From: Pseudomonadaceae bacterium
Lineage (GTDB): Bacteria; Pseudomonadota; Gammaproteobacteria; Pseudomonadales; Azotimanducaceae
Assembly: GCA_024743435.1 (NCBI GenBank)
Contig: JANSWO010000013.1
Coordinates: 1-64,000 of the forward strand
Length of the DNA stretch: 64,000 nt
Direction of reading: 5' to 3'
Each line of letters begins with the position of its first letter. Position 1 is the stretch's first letter. The position numbers and the translations under genes are program-made. The notes below the pieces were generated by a model that was given only the letters and a program-made list of their open reading frames with translations, made no database searches and was not told where the DNA came from. Positions 8,390 through 17,246 of this stretch are shown piece after piece.

Positions 8390-9583
8390 TCAGGCGGAAA
8401 CGCGCTCGATTAACGTGCCGGTACCCAAGCCGCCGCCGCAACACATGGTGATCACACCGTACTGGCCTTCGGTTCGGTTCAGCTCGTGCACCGCTTTCGC
8501 GATGAGGAAGCAGCCGGTAGCACCGAGTGGGTGACCCAGCGCGATGGCGCCGCCGTTTGGGTTCACCTTGTCCATATCCACACCAAGCGTCTTGGCCCAG
8601 GACAACACAACAGACGCAAAAGCTTCATTGATTTCGAAGACATCGATGTCCGCAACAGAAACGCCAGCGTCTTTGAGAACTTTCTCTGTGGCGGGAATGG
8701 GGCCTTCCAGCATCAGGACCGGATCGCAGCCAACGAGCGCTGTGCTGACGATGCGAGCCATGGGCTTGAGACCGAGCTCCTGGGCTTTCTTTGCGGTCAT
8801 CATCAGTACCGCGGCTGCGCCATCTGCAATCTGGGACGAGGTGCCAGCCGTGTGAATACCGTCTTCGCGAGCCACCGGCTTCAGACCGGCCAGCGCTTCG
8901 AGTGACGTTTCACGCAGCACTTCATCACGCTCGAATATCTGGGTTGCATCGGTGCGTTCGCCATTGTCGTCGAAGACCGGCACTTCAAGAGGAATGATCT
9001 GGCTGTCGAAATGGCCGGCATCCTGAGCCGCTTTTGCGCGCTCCTGGGAGCGCACACCAAAGGCGTCTGTATCGGCACGAGTGAGCTGGTATTTTTCAGC
9101 CATGCGCTCCGCGCCTTCAAACTGGCTGGTGAACTCGTACTGCTCAAAGTAGCTGCGTGCGACTGGCTTACCGTAGCTTTTGGGCAGGCCGACGGAATCC
9201 GAACCGATAGGCAAGCGCGTCATGTTCTCCACACCACAGGCGATGATCACGTCGGACAGGCCAGACTTGAGCATGCCAGTGGCCAGGGTGGTCGCTTCCT
9301 GAGAGGAGCCACATTGAGAATCAATGGTGATGCAGGGAGTAGCCTCTGCGCCGCCCTGGGCGAGCCAGGCGGTTCGCGTGACGTTCATGCCCTGAGCTGC
9401 GAGCTTGTTGATGCAACCACCGATGATCTGGTCAACAGCAGCGGATTCCACGCCATTTCGCTCAAGCATTTTCATCATGATCTGGCCGAGTGTGTCGGTG
9501 GGGTGCACCCAGCCGAGAGCGCCTTTCTTACGGCCGACAGCGGTGCGCGCGGCGTCGATAATGACTACGTCATTGTCCTGCAT
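8390..9583 (-). CDS. Acetyl-CoA C-acyltransferase (3-ketoacyl-CoA thiolase)
   Basis: A classical degradative thiolase of 397 aa. The nucleophilic Cys lies in IDSQCGSSQE (about residue 89), with EINEAFA, a GHPLGATG His loop and the C-terminal acid/base Cys in CCGGGLGTG. It performs the last, thiolytic step of beta-oxidation (acyl-CoA + acetyl-CoA from 3-ketoacyl-CoA). The start is ATG 9583, with GAGGAG upstream; five extra codons to 9598 are not needed. This is a different thiolase subclass from the SCP2 type at 2851. Distribution of charged loops resembles steroid/terpenoid FadA5-like enzymes, an inference. Confidence 0.92.
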   Translation of the reverse strand: MQDNDVVIIDAARTAVGRKKGALGWVHPTDTLGQIMMKMLERNGVESAAVDQIIGGCINKLAAQGMNVTRTAWLAQGGAEATPCITIDSQCGSSQEATTLATGMLKSGLSDVIIACGVENMTRLPIGSDSVGLPKSYGKPVARSYFEQYEFTSQFEGAERMAEKYQLTRADTDAFGVRSQERAKAAQDAGHFDSQIIPLEVPVFDDNGERTDATQIFERDEVLRETSLEALAGLKPVAREDGIHTAGTSSQIADGAAAVLMMTAKKAQELGLKPMARIVSTALVGCDPVLMLEGPIPATEKVLKDAGVSVADIDVFEINEAFASVVLSWAKTLGVDMDKVNPNGGAIALGHPLGATGCFLIAKAVHELNRTEGQYGVITMCCGGGLGTGTLIERVSA

Positions 9584-9668
9584 TGGAAATCTCCTCAAGT
9601 GTTGCGGGCAACTCTACAAGCAAGCCCAGTGGTGGGCCAGTGATCAATGCAGGAGACGCAAGCGCTGT

Positions 9669-12600
9669 TTACGCGGAGCGGGCTTCCCTAGCCTCGAGCA
9701 CGAGCAGGGGGCGTTCCTGCTCATTGTCCGTAGCGTGAGCCTCTTCAGGGTTGGTTGCCTCGCGCGAGTTGCGGGTGGTTAAGCGAAACACGGCAGGAAC
9801 CATATACAGCGCGATGATCGCAGAGCCCACAACGCCGCCCGCGATGGCAGTAGCCAACGGTGGCCAGAACCTACCGCCATCGATGATCAGCGGTACGAAG
9901 CCGCCGATTGTGGTTACTGTGGTGGACACGATGTGACGGGTTGCATCGACCACCGTATCGGCGGTGGCTTCGATGTCACCCGCGACGGCGGCCGGGTTTG
10001 CCTTCAGTGCGGACAGAACGATGATCGCACCGTTGATCGCAATACCGATCATGCCCAGCCCACCCACAAGCGCCATGTAGCCGAAGGGGTAGCTGAATAG
10101 CCGGACGCCGAAAATTGCCAGGCCAAAACTCAATCCTGCAACGACAAAAATGAGCGCAGCGTAGCGAAAGGAGTTCAGAGATAACGTCACCACGGCAGCC
10201 ATGGCGAGCGCGAAGACCATAAACATCGACGCCAGAGAGCCGGATGCGCCTGCTGAATCCTCGGCCTCGCCACCGATATCAATTCGATAGCCCGGAGGCA
10301 GCTCGATGTTTGCGGCGGCCATCTTGTCCTGCAGTTGGGACAGCACGCCGGCGGGCAGGGTGAATGGCGTGAGGTAAGCCTGCACCGTGGATATGCGCTC
10401 ACCGTCATGGCGATCAATGGCGGTGGCGGCGGGCCTCAGTTCCCAACTGCCGAGCTGATCCAGCGGAACGCTGCGGCCATTGCCGCTACTGATTGGCAGC
10501 GTGGCGAGGTCGGCAACGTCGTTTCTGCGCTCATTGGCCACGCGCACTCGCACCCCAATCTCGGTATTGCCCTCTTGAATCGAACCGGCGGGAAGGCCGA
10601 GCAGGGCGCTGTTCAACGTGGCGGGCAGATCGCCGGTTTGGAAACCCGCCTGGGCGGCGGCCAGCTCGGACGGCACGAACACGAGTTTAGGTTCGCTCGC
10701 TGTCAGCGTCGCTCGTGTGTACGTCACCTCATCGATTTGCGCGAGCAGCAAACGCAGCTGTTCTGCTTTGTCGCGTAGTACGTTCAGGTCTGGCCCGACA
10801 ACGCGCAGCTCAACCGGTGCTGCAATCGGCGGGCCTTGTTCGAAGGGCAGGGCGAGCACTTCTGCTTCGGGTAGTGCCTCGATGAGCGCCTGCTGCAGAT
10901 CCGGCAGCATGGCCCTCGTCGCAGCCGCTGACCGAGTAGTTACCCAGCCCTGTGCAAAACTGCTGATGCCATCGCTGGTTGCGATCGCGTTGTAGTAAAC
11001 CCGCGGCGAGCCCTCACCCGCGGTCCAGAACGTATCCACCACATCCTCGTGCTCGCGCAGCAGAGCATCCGCGCGCTCAATGGCGGCGCGAGTTTCGAAA
11101 ATCGATGCCTGTGCGGGCAGCTGAATCTTTACTTGAAACTGATTGCGATCGACCGCCGGGAAGAACTGCTTGGTCAGGGTTGGCATCGACGCGAAGCCGA
11201 TGACCGGCAGCAGGCAAGCGAGGCCAATGCCGACGGCGGGACGCTTAAGTGTTGTCATTACGGTAGCGCGATAGCGCTTGGTGAGCGCTGGCGAGTGAAA
11301 ACCGCTGTGCCACCAGCGTGCACCTTCGCCGGGTGGCCATTTGGCATCGATCAGGCCCGCGATAGCCGGCACCACGGTCATGGCCAGAATGAACGAACTG
11401 CTGACAGCCAGTGCAACCGAGACGCCAAGCGTGCCGGTAAAATCGCCGACACCGCCTGGGGCCAGCGCGATGGGCATGAAGGCAAACACGGTTGTTGCAG
11501 TCGATGCGCCCAGCGGAACAAGCAGATGCGAAATCGACTTGCCGATAGCGTCGTTTATCGAAAACCCTCGACGTCGCCTCAGTTTGTAGTCTTCGACGAC
11601 GACGATTGCGTTATCAATCAGCAGGCCGAGCGAGATGATCAGGCCGGTGATGCTCATCTGATGCATCGGAATTGAGAGCGCCTGCATGCCGAACAACACC
11701 ATCGCGCCGGATAGCGGCAGGGCGATGCCGACGGTTATTGCAGAGCGTACGCCCATAAACCACACGAGTACGCTGAGTACGATCGCCAACGCGAACAGCA
11801 GGTTGCCGGCCAGGTCGCTCATGCGCGCGCTGGTGTAGACGTTCTGATCGAAGATGACGTTGGCGGAGACACCGTTGGGTAGCATTTGGCGAAATTCATC
11901 TGCTACGCGGTGAGCGTGCTGTATCCAGGAGCCGATGCTCGCCCCGGGCTGCATGATGGCCGTAACCATGAGTACCTGCTCGGTGCCATGAAACGCCAGT
12001 GTCGCAGGTGGGTCTACCTGGTATCTGCGCACGTCAGCGATGTCAGAGACTCGCAGGACCGAACCCGTTGCCGTGTTGACGAGAGGAATCGCGGCAATCC
12101 GTTCGCTGGAACTGAGTTCGGCGTCCACCTCCACGAGTAGATCAGTTTGCGCGGAACGCAGGCGGCCGGAGGCATTTTTGGTGTCGGCGTTGGCGATCTG
12201 TGTGGCGATCATTGCCGGCGACAAACCGGCTCGGCTTACGGCATAAGGATCGAGGGAGATAAGTACTTCCTCCTCGATCTCGCCGAACACTTCGGTTTCT
12301 TCGGTTCCGCCCAAGTTCGCCAGGCGAATCTCCAGAGCGCGAGCGAGACGACTCAGTACCGCCATTTGCGGTTTCGTTGGTGCATCCCAGGCAAGCTCGA
12401 CAACGAACGTCGCGGCCAGCGGCTTGTTCATGAGCAACTCGGGTACGCTCGAGCCCACCGGTAAGTCGGGTTCGATTTCTGACAGCTTGTCACGCACCTC
12501 GGACCAAATCGTGTCCACTTCGTCGGCGTCTGTGCTGTCGTAGAGCTCGACCCCTACCAGCGAAAACCCAGCGCGAGAGGTGGAGGTGAGTTCTTTGATC

Positions 12601-12857
12601 TCCGGAACTTCGCGCAGCTTCGCCTCAATGGGTTCACTGACCTGACTCTCCATTCGCTCGGCCGCCGCTCCAGGCACATAGGTGCGGATGCTGGCCCAGC
12701 GCTCTGTCATTGTTGGGTCTTCCTGGCGCGGCAAACTGAAGAACGCGGACAGGCCGGTTGCGATGACAATCGCAATCATAAGGGTGGTGACCCGAGGGTT
12801 CGAGTAGAACAGGGAATAGCCTTTACTAGCCTTTTCCTGGCGGGGATCCGTGCTCAC
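9669..12857 (-). CDS. RND efflux permease (HAE1-like)
   Basis: The inner-membrane pump subunit, 1062 aa, close to the usual 1000-1060. After a cytoplasmic tail, TM1 (TTLMIAIVIATGLSAFF) is followed by a large periplasmic porter domain, a TM2-6 block (GISLGLLIDNAIVVVEDYK; the Asp-Asn pair marks the proton relay region), a second porter domain and TM8-12 with GLGMIGIAINGAII. It exports hydrophobic compounds using proton motive force with the adaptor encoded upstream. Its GTG start overlaps the adaptor stop by 4 bp. No outer-membrane TolC-like gene is adjacent, so it must borrow one. Confidence 0.93.
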   Translation of the reverse strand: MSTDPRQEKASKGYSLFYSNPRVTTLMIAIVIATGLSAFFSLPRQEDPTMTERWASIRTYVPGAAAERMESQVSEPIEAKLREVPEIKELTSTSRAGFSLVGVELYDSTDADEVDTIWSEVRDKLSEIEPDLPVGSSVPELLMNKPLAATFVVELAWDAPTKPQMAVLSRLARALEIRLANLGGTEETEVFGEIEEEVLISLDPYAVSRAGLSPAMIATQIANADTKNASGRLRSAQTDLLVEVDAELSSSERIAAIPLVNTATGSVLRVSDIADVRRYQVDPPATLAFHGTEQVLMVTAIMQPGASIGSWIQHAHRVADEFRQMLPNGVSANVIFDQNVYTSARMSDLAGNLLFALAIVLSVLVWFMGVRSAITVGIALPLSGAMVLFGMQALSIPMHQMSITGLIISLGLLIDNAIVVVEDYKLRRRRGFSINDAIGKSISHLLVPLGASTATTVFAFMPIALAPGGVGDFTGTLGVSVALAVSSSFILAMTVVPAIAGLIDAKWPPGEGARWWHSGFHSPALTKRYRATVMTTLKRPAVGIGLACLLPVIGFASMPTLTKQFFPAVDRNQFQVKIQLPAQASIFETRAAIERADALLREHEDVVDTFWTAGEGSPRVYYNAIATSDGISSFAQGWVTTRSAAATRAMLPDLQQALIEALPEAEVLALPFEQGPPIAAPVELRVVGPDLNVLRDKAEQLRLLLAQIDEVTYTRATLTASEPKLVFVPSELAAAQAGFQTGDLPATLNSALLGLPAGSIQEGNTEIGVRVRVANERRNDVADLATLPISSGNGRSVPLDQLGSWELRPAATAIDRHDGERISTVQAYLTPFTLPAGVLSQLQDKMAAANIELPPGYRIDIGGEAEDSAGASGSLASMFMVFALAMAAVVTLSLNSFRYAALIFVVAGLSFGLAIFGVRLFSYPFGYMALVGGLGMIGIAINGAIIVLSALKANPAAVAGDIEATADTVVDATRHIVSTTVTTIGGFVPLIIDGGRFWPPLATAIAGGVVGSAIIALYMVPAVFRLTTRNSREATNPEEAHATDNEQERPLLVLEAREARSA

Positions 12858-14014
12858 GGCTGTGACCTCGCGAGCGTTTGCTCGGCGCTAGTCACTCGCT
12901 GTCCTGGCACGATTCGCGATGCGTCCGAGGTCACCATACGTTCGCCGTCCTGCAGCGTGCCGCGCACGAATGCTCTGGTCGCTTCGGTGTGGATCACTTC
13001 GACCAATCGACGCTCGACAAGATTCTCATCGCCCAGGACGTAGACTGCCCATAGGCCGCGATCCGCTTCTGTCAGCGCCGCCAGGGGTGTCCAATAACCT
13101 GGTTCGTCGATGCTGCTCGTCAGTTCCAGTTCGACCACAGCCCCATACGCGATGGCGTACCGGTGAGCAGAGTTCACGGGCTCGATGGTAAAAACGCCGG
13201 TGACGGTGCGGGTTGTCGGATCGATCTCTGGCAACAGGGCCTTGAATGTGGCGAGCCAGCGCTGTTCTCCCCAGCGCACCGGGTACGTGGCCGCTTGATC
13301 AATGTTGCGGGCCACCACTTCGGGGATGCCCACGTGGGCTTCTATCGTTGTTGTGTCGACTAGCCGGAGGACGCTTCGCCCCGGCGTTACCTGGGTGCCC
13401 TCATCGACGTAACGAGACTGCACGGTGCCATCGAACGGTGCGCGGATGCTGGCCTCACTGAGCGCGACTTCGGCGCTCAGCTTGCTCGCTCTGGCCTGGG
13501 CCAGGCTGGCTGCAGCCACGCTACGTCGCGCTTGGCTGGCGCTGAGCTTAAGCCGGGTTTCGTCGAATAACTGCTCCGATACATGCCCGTCTACGCGCAG
13601 ATCGCGAAACCGTTTATCTGTGCGCGCGGCTAGATCCAGGTCGGCATCCGCGGCCTGCAGGTTAGCCCTGGCGACGGCGAGGGCAGCGTCGGCGTTGGCG
13701 AGGTTGGCGCGCAGGCTGGCGCTGTCCAGGCTTGCCAGCAGATCGCCGCGCTTCACCTCATCGCCGATGTCGACGGCGATGTTGGCGATTTCGCCACCCT
13801 GCTTGAAACCGAGTTCGGAAGCTCTGGCGGGCGCCGTTGTGCCCCCGTATACACGCGCGGCTTCGTATCCCGGCTCTGCCTTCAGTAGCTGCCAGGTCAC
13901 TGGCAGGTCGTCCGCGCCAGCGGAAGCGGCGAGCAACAGCGAGATCAGGATGACTGCAATGACAATGGCTGCCGGTATCTGCCGAAGCGGCTTCGCGGCC
14001 GTGAGTACGCGCAT
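12854..14014 (-). CDS. RND efflux periplasmic adaptor (MFP/HlyD family)
   Basis: A 386-aa adaptor that bridges the pump and an outer-membrane channel. It has an N-terminal signal or anchor (AIVIAVILISLLLAASAGAD), a lipoyl half (SELGFKQGGEIANIAVDIGDEVKRG split by the hairpin), a long alanine-rich coiled-coil hairpin (about 100-185, NADAALAVARANLQ) and the second lipoyl half (IRAPFDGTV), then beta-barrel and membrane-proximal domains. It is the first gene of a two-gene operon with the permease and is transcribed from the operator/promoter at 14075-14123. Confidence 0.92.
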   Translation of the reverse strand: MRVLTAAKPLRQIPAAIVIAVILISLLLAASAGADDLPVTWQLLKAEPGYEAARVYGGTTAPARASELGFKQGGEIANIAVDIGDEVKRGDLLASLDSASLRANLANADAALAVARANLQAADADLDLAARTDKRFRDLRVDGHVSEQLFDETRLKLSASQARRSVAAASLAQARASKLSAEVALSEASIRAPFDGTVQSRYVDEGTQVTPGRSVLRLVDTTTIEAHVGIPEVVARNIDQAATYPVRWGEQRWLATFKALLPEIDPTTRTVTGVFTIEPVNSAHRYAIAYGAVVELELTSSIDEPGYWTPLAALTEADRGLWAVYVLGDENLVERRLVEVIHTEATRAFVRGTLQDGERMVTSDASRIVPGQRVTSAEQTLARSQP

Positions 14015-14074
14015 GTTGGGTATCCTGATCGGCTTGCTGGCGACGTTAGCCGCGTGAAGGCCGCGTGAATGTTT

Positions 14075-14090
14075 ACATTGATAACAATGT
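14075..14090. promoter_or_regulatory. Perfect 6-4-6 palindromic operator between the RND operon and tetR
   Basis: ACATTG-ATAA-CAATGT, flanked by AT-rich sequence. It lies in the divergent gap between adaptor and regulator, just downstream of the predicted minus-strand -10 box, so bound repressor would block the RND promoter. It is the natural target for the adjacent TetR protein. Confidence 0.7.
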
Positions 14091-14095
14091 TTGCA

Positions 14096-14123
14096 ATGCT
14101 AACAGCAATCCCAGTGACGTCAA
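14096..14123 (-). promoter_or_regulatory. Predicted sigma70 promoter of the RND operon
   Basis: On the minus strand TTGACG (14123-14118) is a 5/6 match to the -35 box, followed after 16 bp by TAGCAT (14101-14096), a 4/6 match to the -10 box. The operator palindrome begins 5 bp further downstream, around the expected transcription start. Confidence 0.55.
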
Positions 14124-14190
14124 GGTGAAGCCCGGATAACAGCAGGTGGGCTCCAAGCGATTCGCACCTGGTCACTTCTGGGGTAGGGTT

Positions 14191-14892
14191 GTGCTCACAA
14201 CACAGGAGAGCGGATTCATCAGCGCCAGTACGACAAGCACCGATACGGCCGCGAAAGACGGTGATCGCTATCACCACGGTGATCTGCGGATGACGCTAAT
14301 GGACCTGGCGATCGCCCACATTGAAAAGGTGGGCATGGAGAAGCTCAGTCTTCGCGCTCTGGCTCGCGAAGCCGGTGTATCCGCAACGGCTCCCTACCGC
14401 CATTTCCCCTCGCGCCAATGTCTGCTCGCCGGCATCGCGATACGCGGTTTCAGGCGCCTGAAATCGCGTATAGAAGTTGCTCTGACCAACAGCGAGGGCT
14501 TCGAGGATCAGTTTGTCAGTATGGGCCTGGCTTACATCGACAACGCCGTCAACGATCCTGTCACCTATCAACTGATGTTTGGGGCCATGGTGGACTTTTC
14601 CGCGTACCCGGACCTGCAACGGGCGTCCGAGGAGAGTTTCGGTGTGCTGCTTGCGCAGTTGAAAAACGCAGAGCCCAGGGCAGATCTTGATCTGAGTGAC
14701 ATTGAGTTGGCCGGCACTGTCTGGTCAGGCGTGCACGGTATTGCCAGCCTGACCATCAATGGTCGTGCGCGCGAGAAGAAGGATGCACAGCGAGTAGAGA
14801 GCGCTGCCGGTATGGCGATCAGCTCCGTTGCACAGGATCCGGAGCGGGTGATCCGATCGACTCTGCTGACGTTGTTCGCCGCGCACAGTTGA
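14191..14892 (+). CDS. TetR/AcrR family transcriptional repressor
   Basis: A ligand-controlled repressor of 233 aa from GTG 14191 (TAGGG just upstream); an in-frame GTG at 14146 would add 15 residues. The N-terminal helix-turn-helix is LSLRALAREAGVSATAPYRHF. The C-terminal half, with VTYQLMFGAMVDFSAYPDL and VWSGVHGIASL, matches the TetR_C_33/WHG ligand domain. It is divergent from the RND operon and almost certainly represses it, released by a pump substrate. Neighbour logic is inferred; the HTH is clear. Confidence 0.9.
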   Translation: MLTTQESGFISASTTSTDTAAKDGDRYHHGDLRMTLMDLAIAHIEKVGMEKLSLRALAREAGVSATAPYRHFPSRQCLLAGIAIRGFRRLKSRIEVALTNSEGFEDQFVSMGLAYIDNAVNDPVTYQLMFGAMVDFSAYPDLQRASEESFGVLLAQLKNAEPRADLDLSDIELAGTVWSGVHGIASLTINGRAREKKDAQRVESAAGMAISSVAQDPERVIRSTLLTLFAAHS

Positions 14893-14921
14893 GCCTGATG
14901 CGCGGAGCCGCTCGCGAGCCT

Positions 14922-15125
14922 CTAGCGATCCAACACAAATGTCAGCTTCAGCGTTACTCGATACTCCACTACTTCCCCGTCTTCGATCATCACTTGCTGA
15001 TCTTTGACCCAGGCTGAGCGAACGTTCTTGATGGTTTTGTTCGCGCGCCGGGTGCCCTTCTCGATGGCGTGCTCGAAACTTTTCTTTGAGCTGCTGATTA
15101 TCTCGGTAACTTTTGCGACTGCCAT
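14922..15125 (-). CDS. Dodecin
   Basis: A 67-aa flavin-binding protein that forms hollow dodecamers storing riboflavin/FMN or, in some bacteria, binding CoA. The whole small fold is visible: VAKVTEIISSS strand, helix SFEHAIEKGTRRANKTI, strand with WVKDQQVMIEDGEVVEYRV containing the flavin-stacking Trp, and closing LKLTFVLD. The start is ATG 15125 with AGGAG 6 bases upstream; the much longer upstream reading frame is spurious. It is monocistronic, and flavoprotein genes are abundant in this window. Confidence 0.93.
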   Translation of the reverse strand: MAVAKVTEIISSSKKSFEHAIEKGTRRANKTIKNVRSAWVKDQQVMIEDGEVVEYRVTLKLTFVLDR

Positions 15126-15291
15126 AAATACTCCTTGAACTACTTGTTTGTGCCCTACGCGCCTCTTATCGCGATGCGTAGCTGGGGCATAACTTACCAG
15201 AGCGGGATCGTTGGGCATTGTCAAAATGGCGCCCCGGTGTGATTTCGAGGTAAAACGTAGGCCTGAACACACGAATACAAGGCCCTTTACG

Positions 15292-16635
15292 ATGATCAAA
15301 CGGCAGAGCCTGCCTGTTAGTCGGATATTTCTTTCAGCGCTTATATTGCTCGTTCCAGCGCCGGCACTAGCCGCGGACAATCAGCTGCGTCTTGAGATTG
15401 CGAGCCACTACGAGCGTGAGCTCGCGGATTTGTTCGAACATTTTCATCGCAATCCGGAACTCTCTAATCGCGAGTTCAAAACCTCGAAGCGATTGGCGAG
15501 GGAGATTCGAGCGTTTGGCTACGACGTCACCGAGGGGGTTGGTGGCACCGGTATCGTCGCCGTGCTTGAGAACGGAGACGGGCCAACCGTTTTAATTCGT
15601 GCGGATATGGATGGTCTGCCGATAGAAGAGCAGTCGGGACTCGACTACGCCTCTGTAGCTCGCCAGATCGACTCGGACGGTGTTGAGAAACCCGTGATGC
15701 ATGCGTGTGGTCACGATGTCCACATCACGGCACTTGTCGCGACTGCCCGCGCGCTGAAGCGACGGTCTGACGAATGGTCCGGTACGTTGGTACTTGTCGG
15801 TCAGCATGCGGAGGAGCGCATATCGGGCGCGCGTGAAATGCTGGAAGACGGGCTCTATGAGCGCTTTCCGAAACCGGATTATGCGATTGCGTTTCATGTG
15901 CAAGCCGGCATGCCAGCCGGCCTGGTGGCTGTCGCCGGCGGCACCGTCATGAGCAGCTCAGACTCGGTGGATATCATGGTTCCGGGCATCGGCACCCATG
16001 GCGCGTATCCGCATTCCGGGCTTGATCCCGTGTTGATCGCCAGCCAGATAGTCGTGACGCTGCAATCGGTAGTGAGTCGCACGCTGTCGCCGCTCGACCC
16101 TGGTGTGATTACGGTGGGTTCGTTCCATGGTGGTAGCAAGCACAACATCATTGGCAACCGGGTTGATCTCCAACTGACGGTTCGCGCGGATGACCACGAT
16201 ACCCGGGCGACGCTTCTCGATTCGATCGATCGAGTCGCCCACGGGGTCGCACGCTCCCTGGGCGCTACTGATGAGCTGTTGCCGCAAGTGACCCGTTCAG
16301 CGGTTGAGACGACGCCGCCGGTCATCAACGACATTCCACTGGCCGATCACCTGCGTGCGGTATTGAGCGAGGGCATGGGGGAGGCGCGCGTGTTTGTGCC
16401 GCCGCGCACGGGAATGGGTGCGGAAGACTTCGCCTACTTTGTTGCCCCCGAACACGGCGTGCGCGGTGTCTACATGGGCATAGGAGGCAGCGATCCGGAG
16501 ACAGCGGCGCAAGCTGCGCCGCATCACTCAGCCTACTTCAAGGTATTGCCTGAACCCAGTGTCACTGCTGGTGCAGAGGCCATGGTGATCAGCGCGTTGT
16601 CGCTGTTTGGCGATGAGCTGCCGCCAGCTCAATAG
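15292..16635 (+). CDS. Secreted M20D amidohydrolase
   Basis: A 447-aa metal-dependent amidohydrolase (IAA-amino acid hydrolase/carboxypeptidase Ss1 class). A signal peptide is clear (MIKRQ, hydrophobic LSALILLVPAPALA, cleavage at AADN), which is uncommon in the usually cytosolic family. Motifs: RADMDGLPIEE, HACGHDVHITAL (metal Cys and His) and a GQHAEE variant of the metal Glu pair, dimerisation-domain HGAYPH, and a terminal HH (APHHSAYF). It would deacylate N-acyl amino acids or peptides in the periplasm. The start is ATG 15292; a longer frame has no ribosome site. Confidence 0.88.
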   Translation: MIKRQSLPVSRIFLSALILLVPAPALAADNQLRLEIASHYERELADLFEHFHRNPELSNREFKTSKRLAREIRAFGYDVTEGVGGTGIVAVLENGDGPTVLIRADMDGLPIEEQSGLDYASVARQIDSDGVEKPVMHACGHDVHITALVATARALKRRSDEWSGTLVLVGQHAEERISGAREMLEDGLYERFPKPDYAIAFHVQAGMPAGLVAVAGGTVMSSSDSVDIMVPGIGTHGAYPHSGLDPVLIASQIVVTLQSVVSRTLSPLDPGVITVGSFHGGSKHNIIGNRVDLQLTVRADDHDTRATLLDSIDRVAHGVARSLGATDELLPQVTRSAVETTPPVINDIPLADHLRAVLSEGMGEARVFVPPRTGMGAEDFAYFVAPEHGVRGVYMGIGGSDPETAAQAAPHHSAYFKVLPEPSVTAGAEAMVISALSLFGDELPPAQ

Positions 16636-16637
16636 CA

Positions 16638-17153
16638 CTACGCACTGCCAGGTGTCGGCATCACCAGCGTCGGCATGTCCTCGGGTTCCAGGCCAAGGTT
16701 GATCAGCACTTTCGACATGCCCAGGAACAAGCCGATGCCGAGTGTCAGCTCGGCGATCTCGGCGTCGCTGAAATGCTGAGCGAGCTCAAGTTGCTGGGCT
16801 TCGGTCAGCTCCCCCGGCATGCCGATCAGCAGGTCGGTGAGTTTCAGCGCTGCGACTTCATCGCTCGCCAGTCGTTTCTCGTAGCCATCGTCGACGCTGG
16901 CGGCTTTGTCTTCATCCAGCCCCGCTGCACGAGCGGAGTCAAAACGAACGTTGCGTCAGAAGCCGCAGTCGGTCACGCGGGCATTGCGCAACCGCGTCAG
17001 CTCTTTCATGACGGGCCCGGGTGAACCGTTCTGCCAAAACTCTGCGTACAGCTCGCCGAAAGCGGCCAGTGTTGCGGGTGTGTGCGACAGGATTGTCCCG
17101 AAGTCGCTCTCCTGACCGTCAATGGCGGAGTCGACTCTTGCTCTACTCGACAT
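16638..17153 (-). CDS. AhpD/carboxymuconolactone decarboxylase-like protein with in-frame TGA (probable selenoprotein)
   Basis: One frame of 171 codons runs from ATG 17153 (GGAGA 6 bases upstream) to 16638, interrupted only by TGA at 16958-16956. Upstream is LRNARVTDCGF and downstream RNVRFDSARAAGLDE, i.e. the family's CxxC redox motif with codon 66 as TGA (Cys63-Gly-Phe-Sec66). Coding quality is equal on both sides and no frameshift is present. A SECIS-like hairpin follows at 16938-16920. AhpD-like proteins are peroxidase or disulfide-relay proteins, and CxxU is a known selenoprotein pattern. The alternative is a nonsense mutation or sequencing error. A second AhpD-like gene lies upstream at 17247. 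Confidence 0.82.
16920..16938 (-). promoter_or_regulatory. Candidate bacterial SECIS element (AhpD-like gene)
   Basis: In the mRNA, CUCCGCU-CGUGC-AGCGGGG forms a 7-bp stem (one G-U) with a 5-nt loop. The loop begins 24 nt after the UGA and G is its second base, which satisfies the published bacterial SECIS rules (loop 16-37 nt away, G in the first two loop positions). The loop resembles that at 60290-60294. Confidence 0.7.
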
Positions 17154-17246
17154 GGGTTGTCTCCGTGGTTCTGAATTGTTCCGACTTGTTCGGAATGGTT
17201 CCGTATTCGTTTGCTGTGTTGATAAGCAGGAAGTGAATCCCGCGCA

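Noticed and set aside
15219-15224. TTGACA as the dodecin promoter -35
   Set aside because: No acceptable -10 at 16-18 bp spacing.
15126-15380. Longer version of the dodecin protein
   Set aside because: Dodecins are about 67 aa, and AGGAG precedes ATG 15125 directly.
16638-17153. Two separate genes or a plain pseudogene at the AhpD-like locus
   Set aside because: The only lesion is one TGA at the redox Cys codon; frame and coding quality continue, and a SECIS-like hairpin follows.
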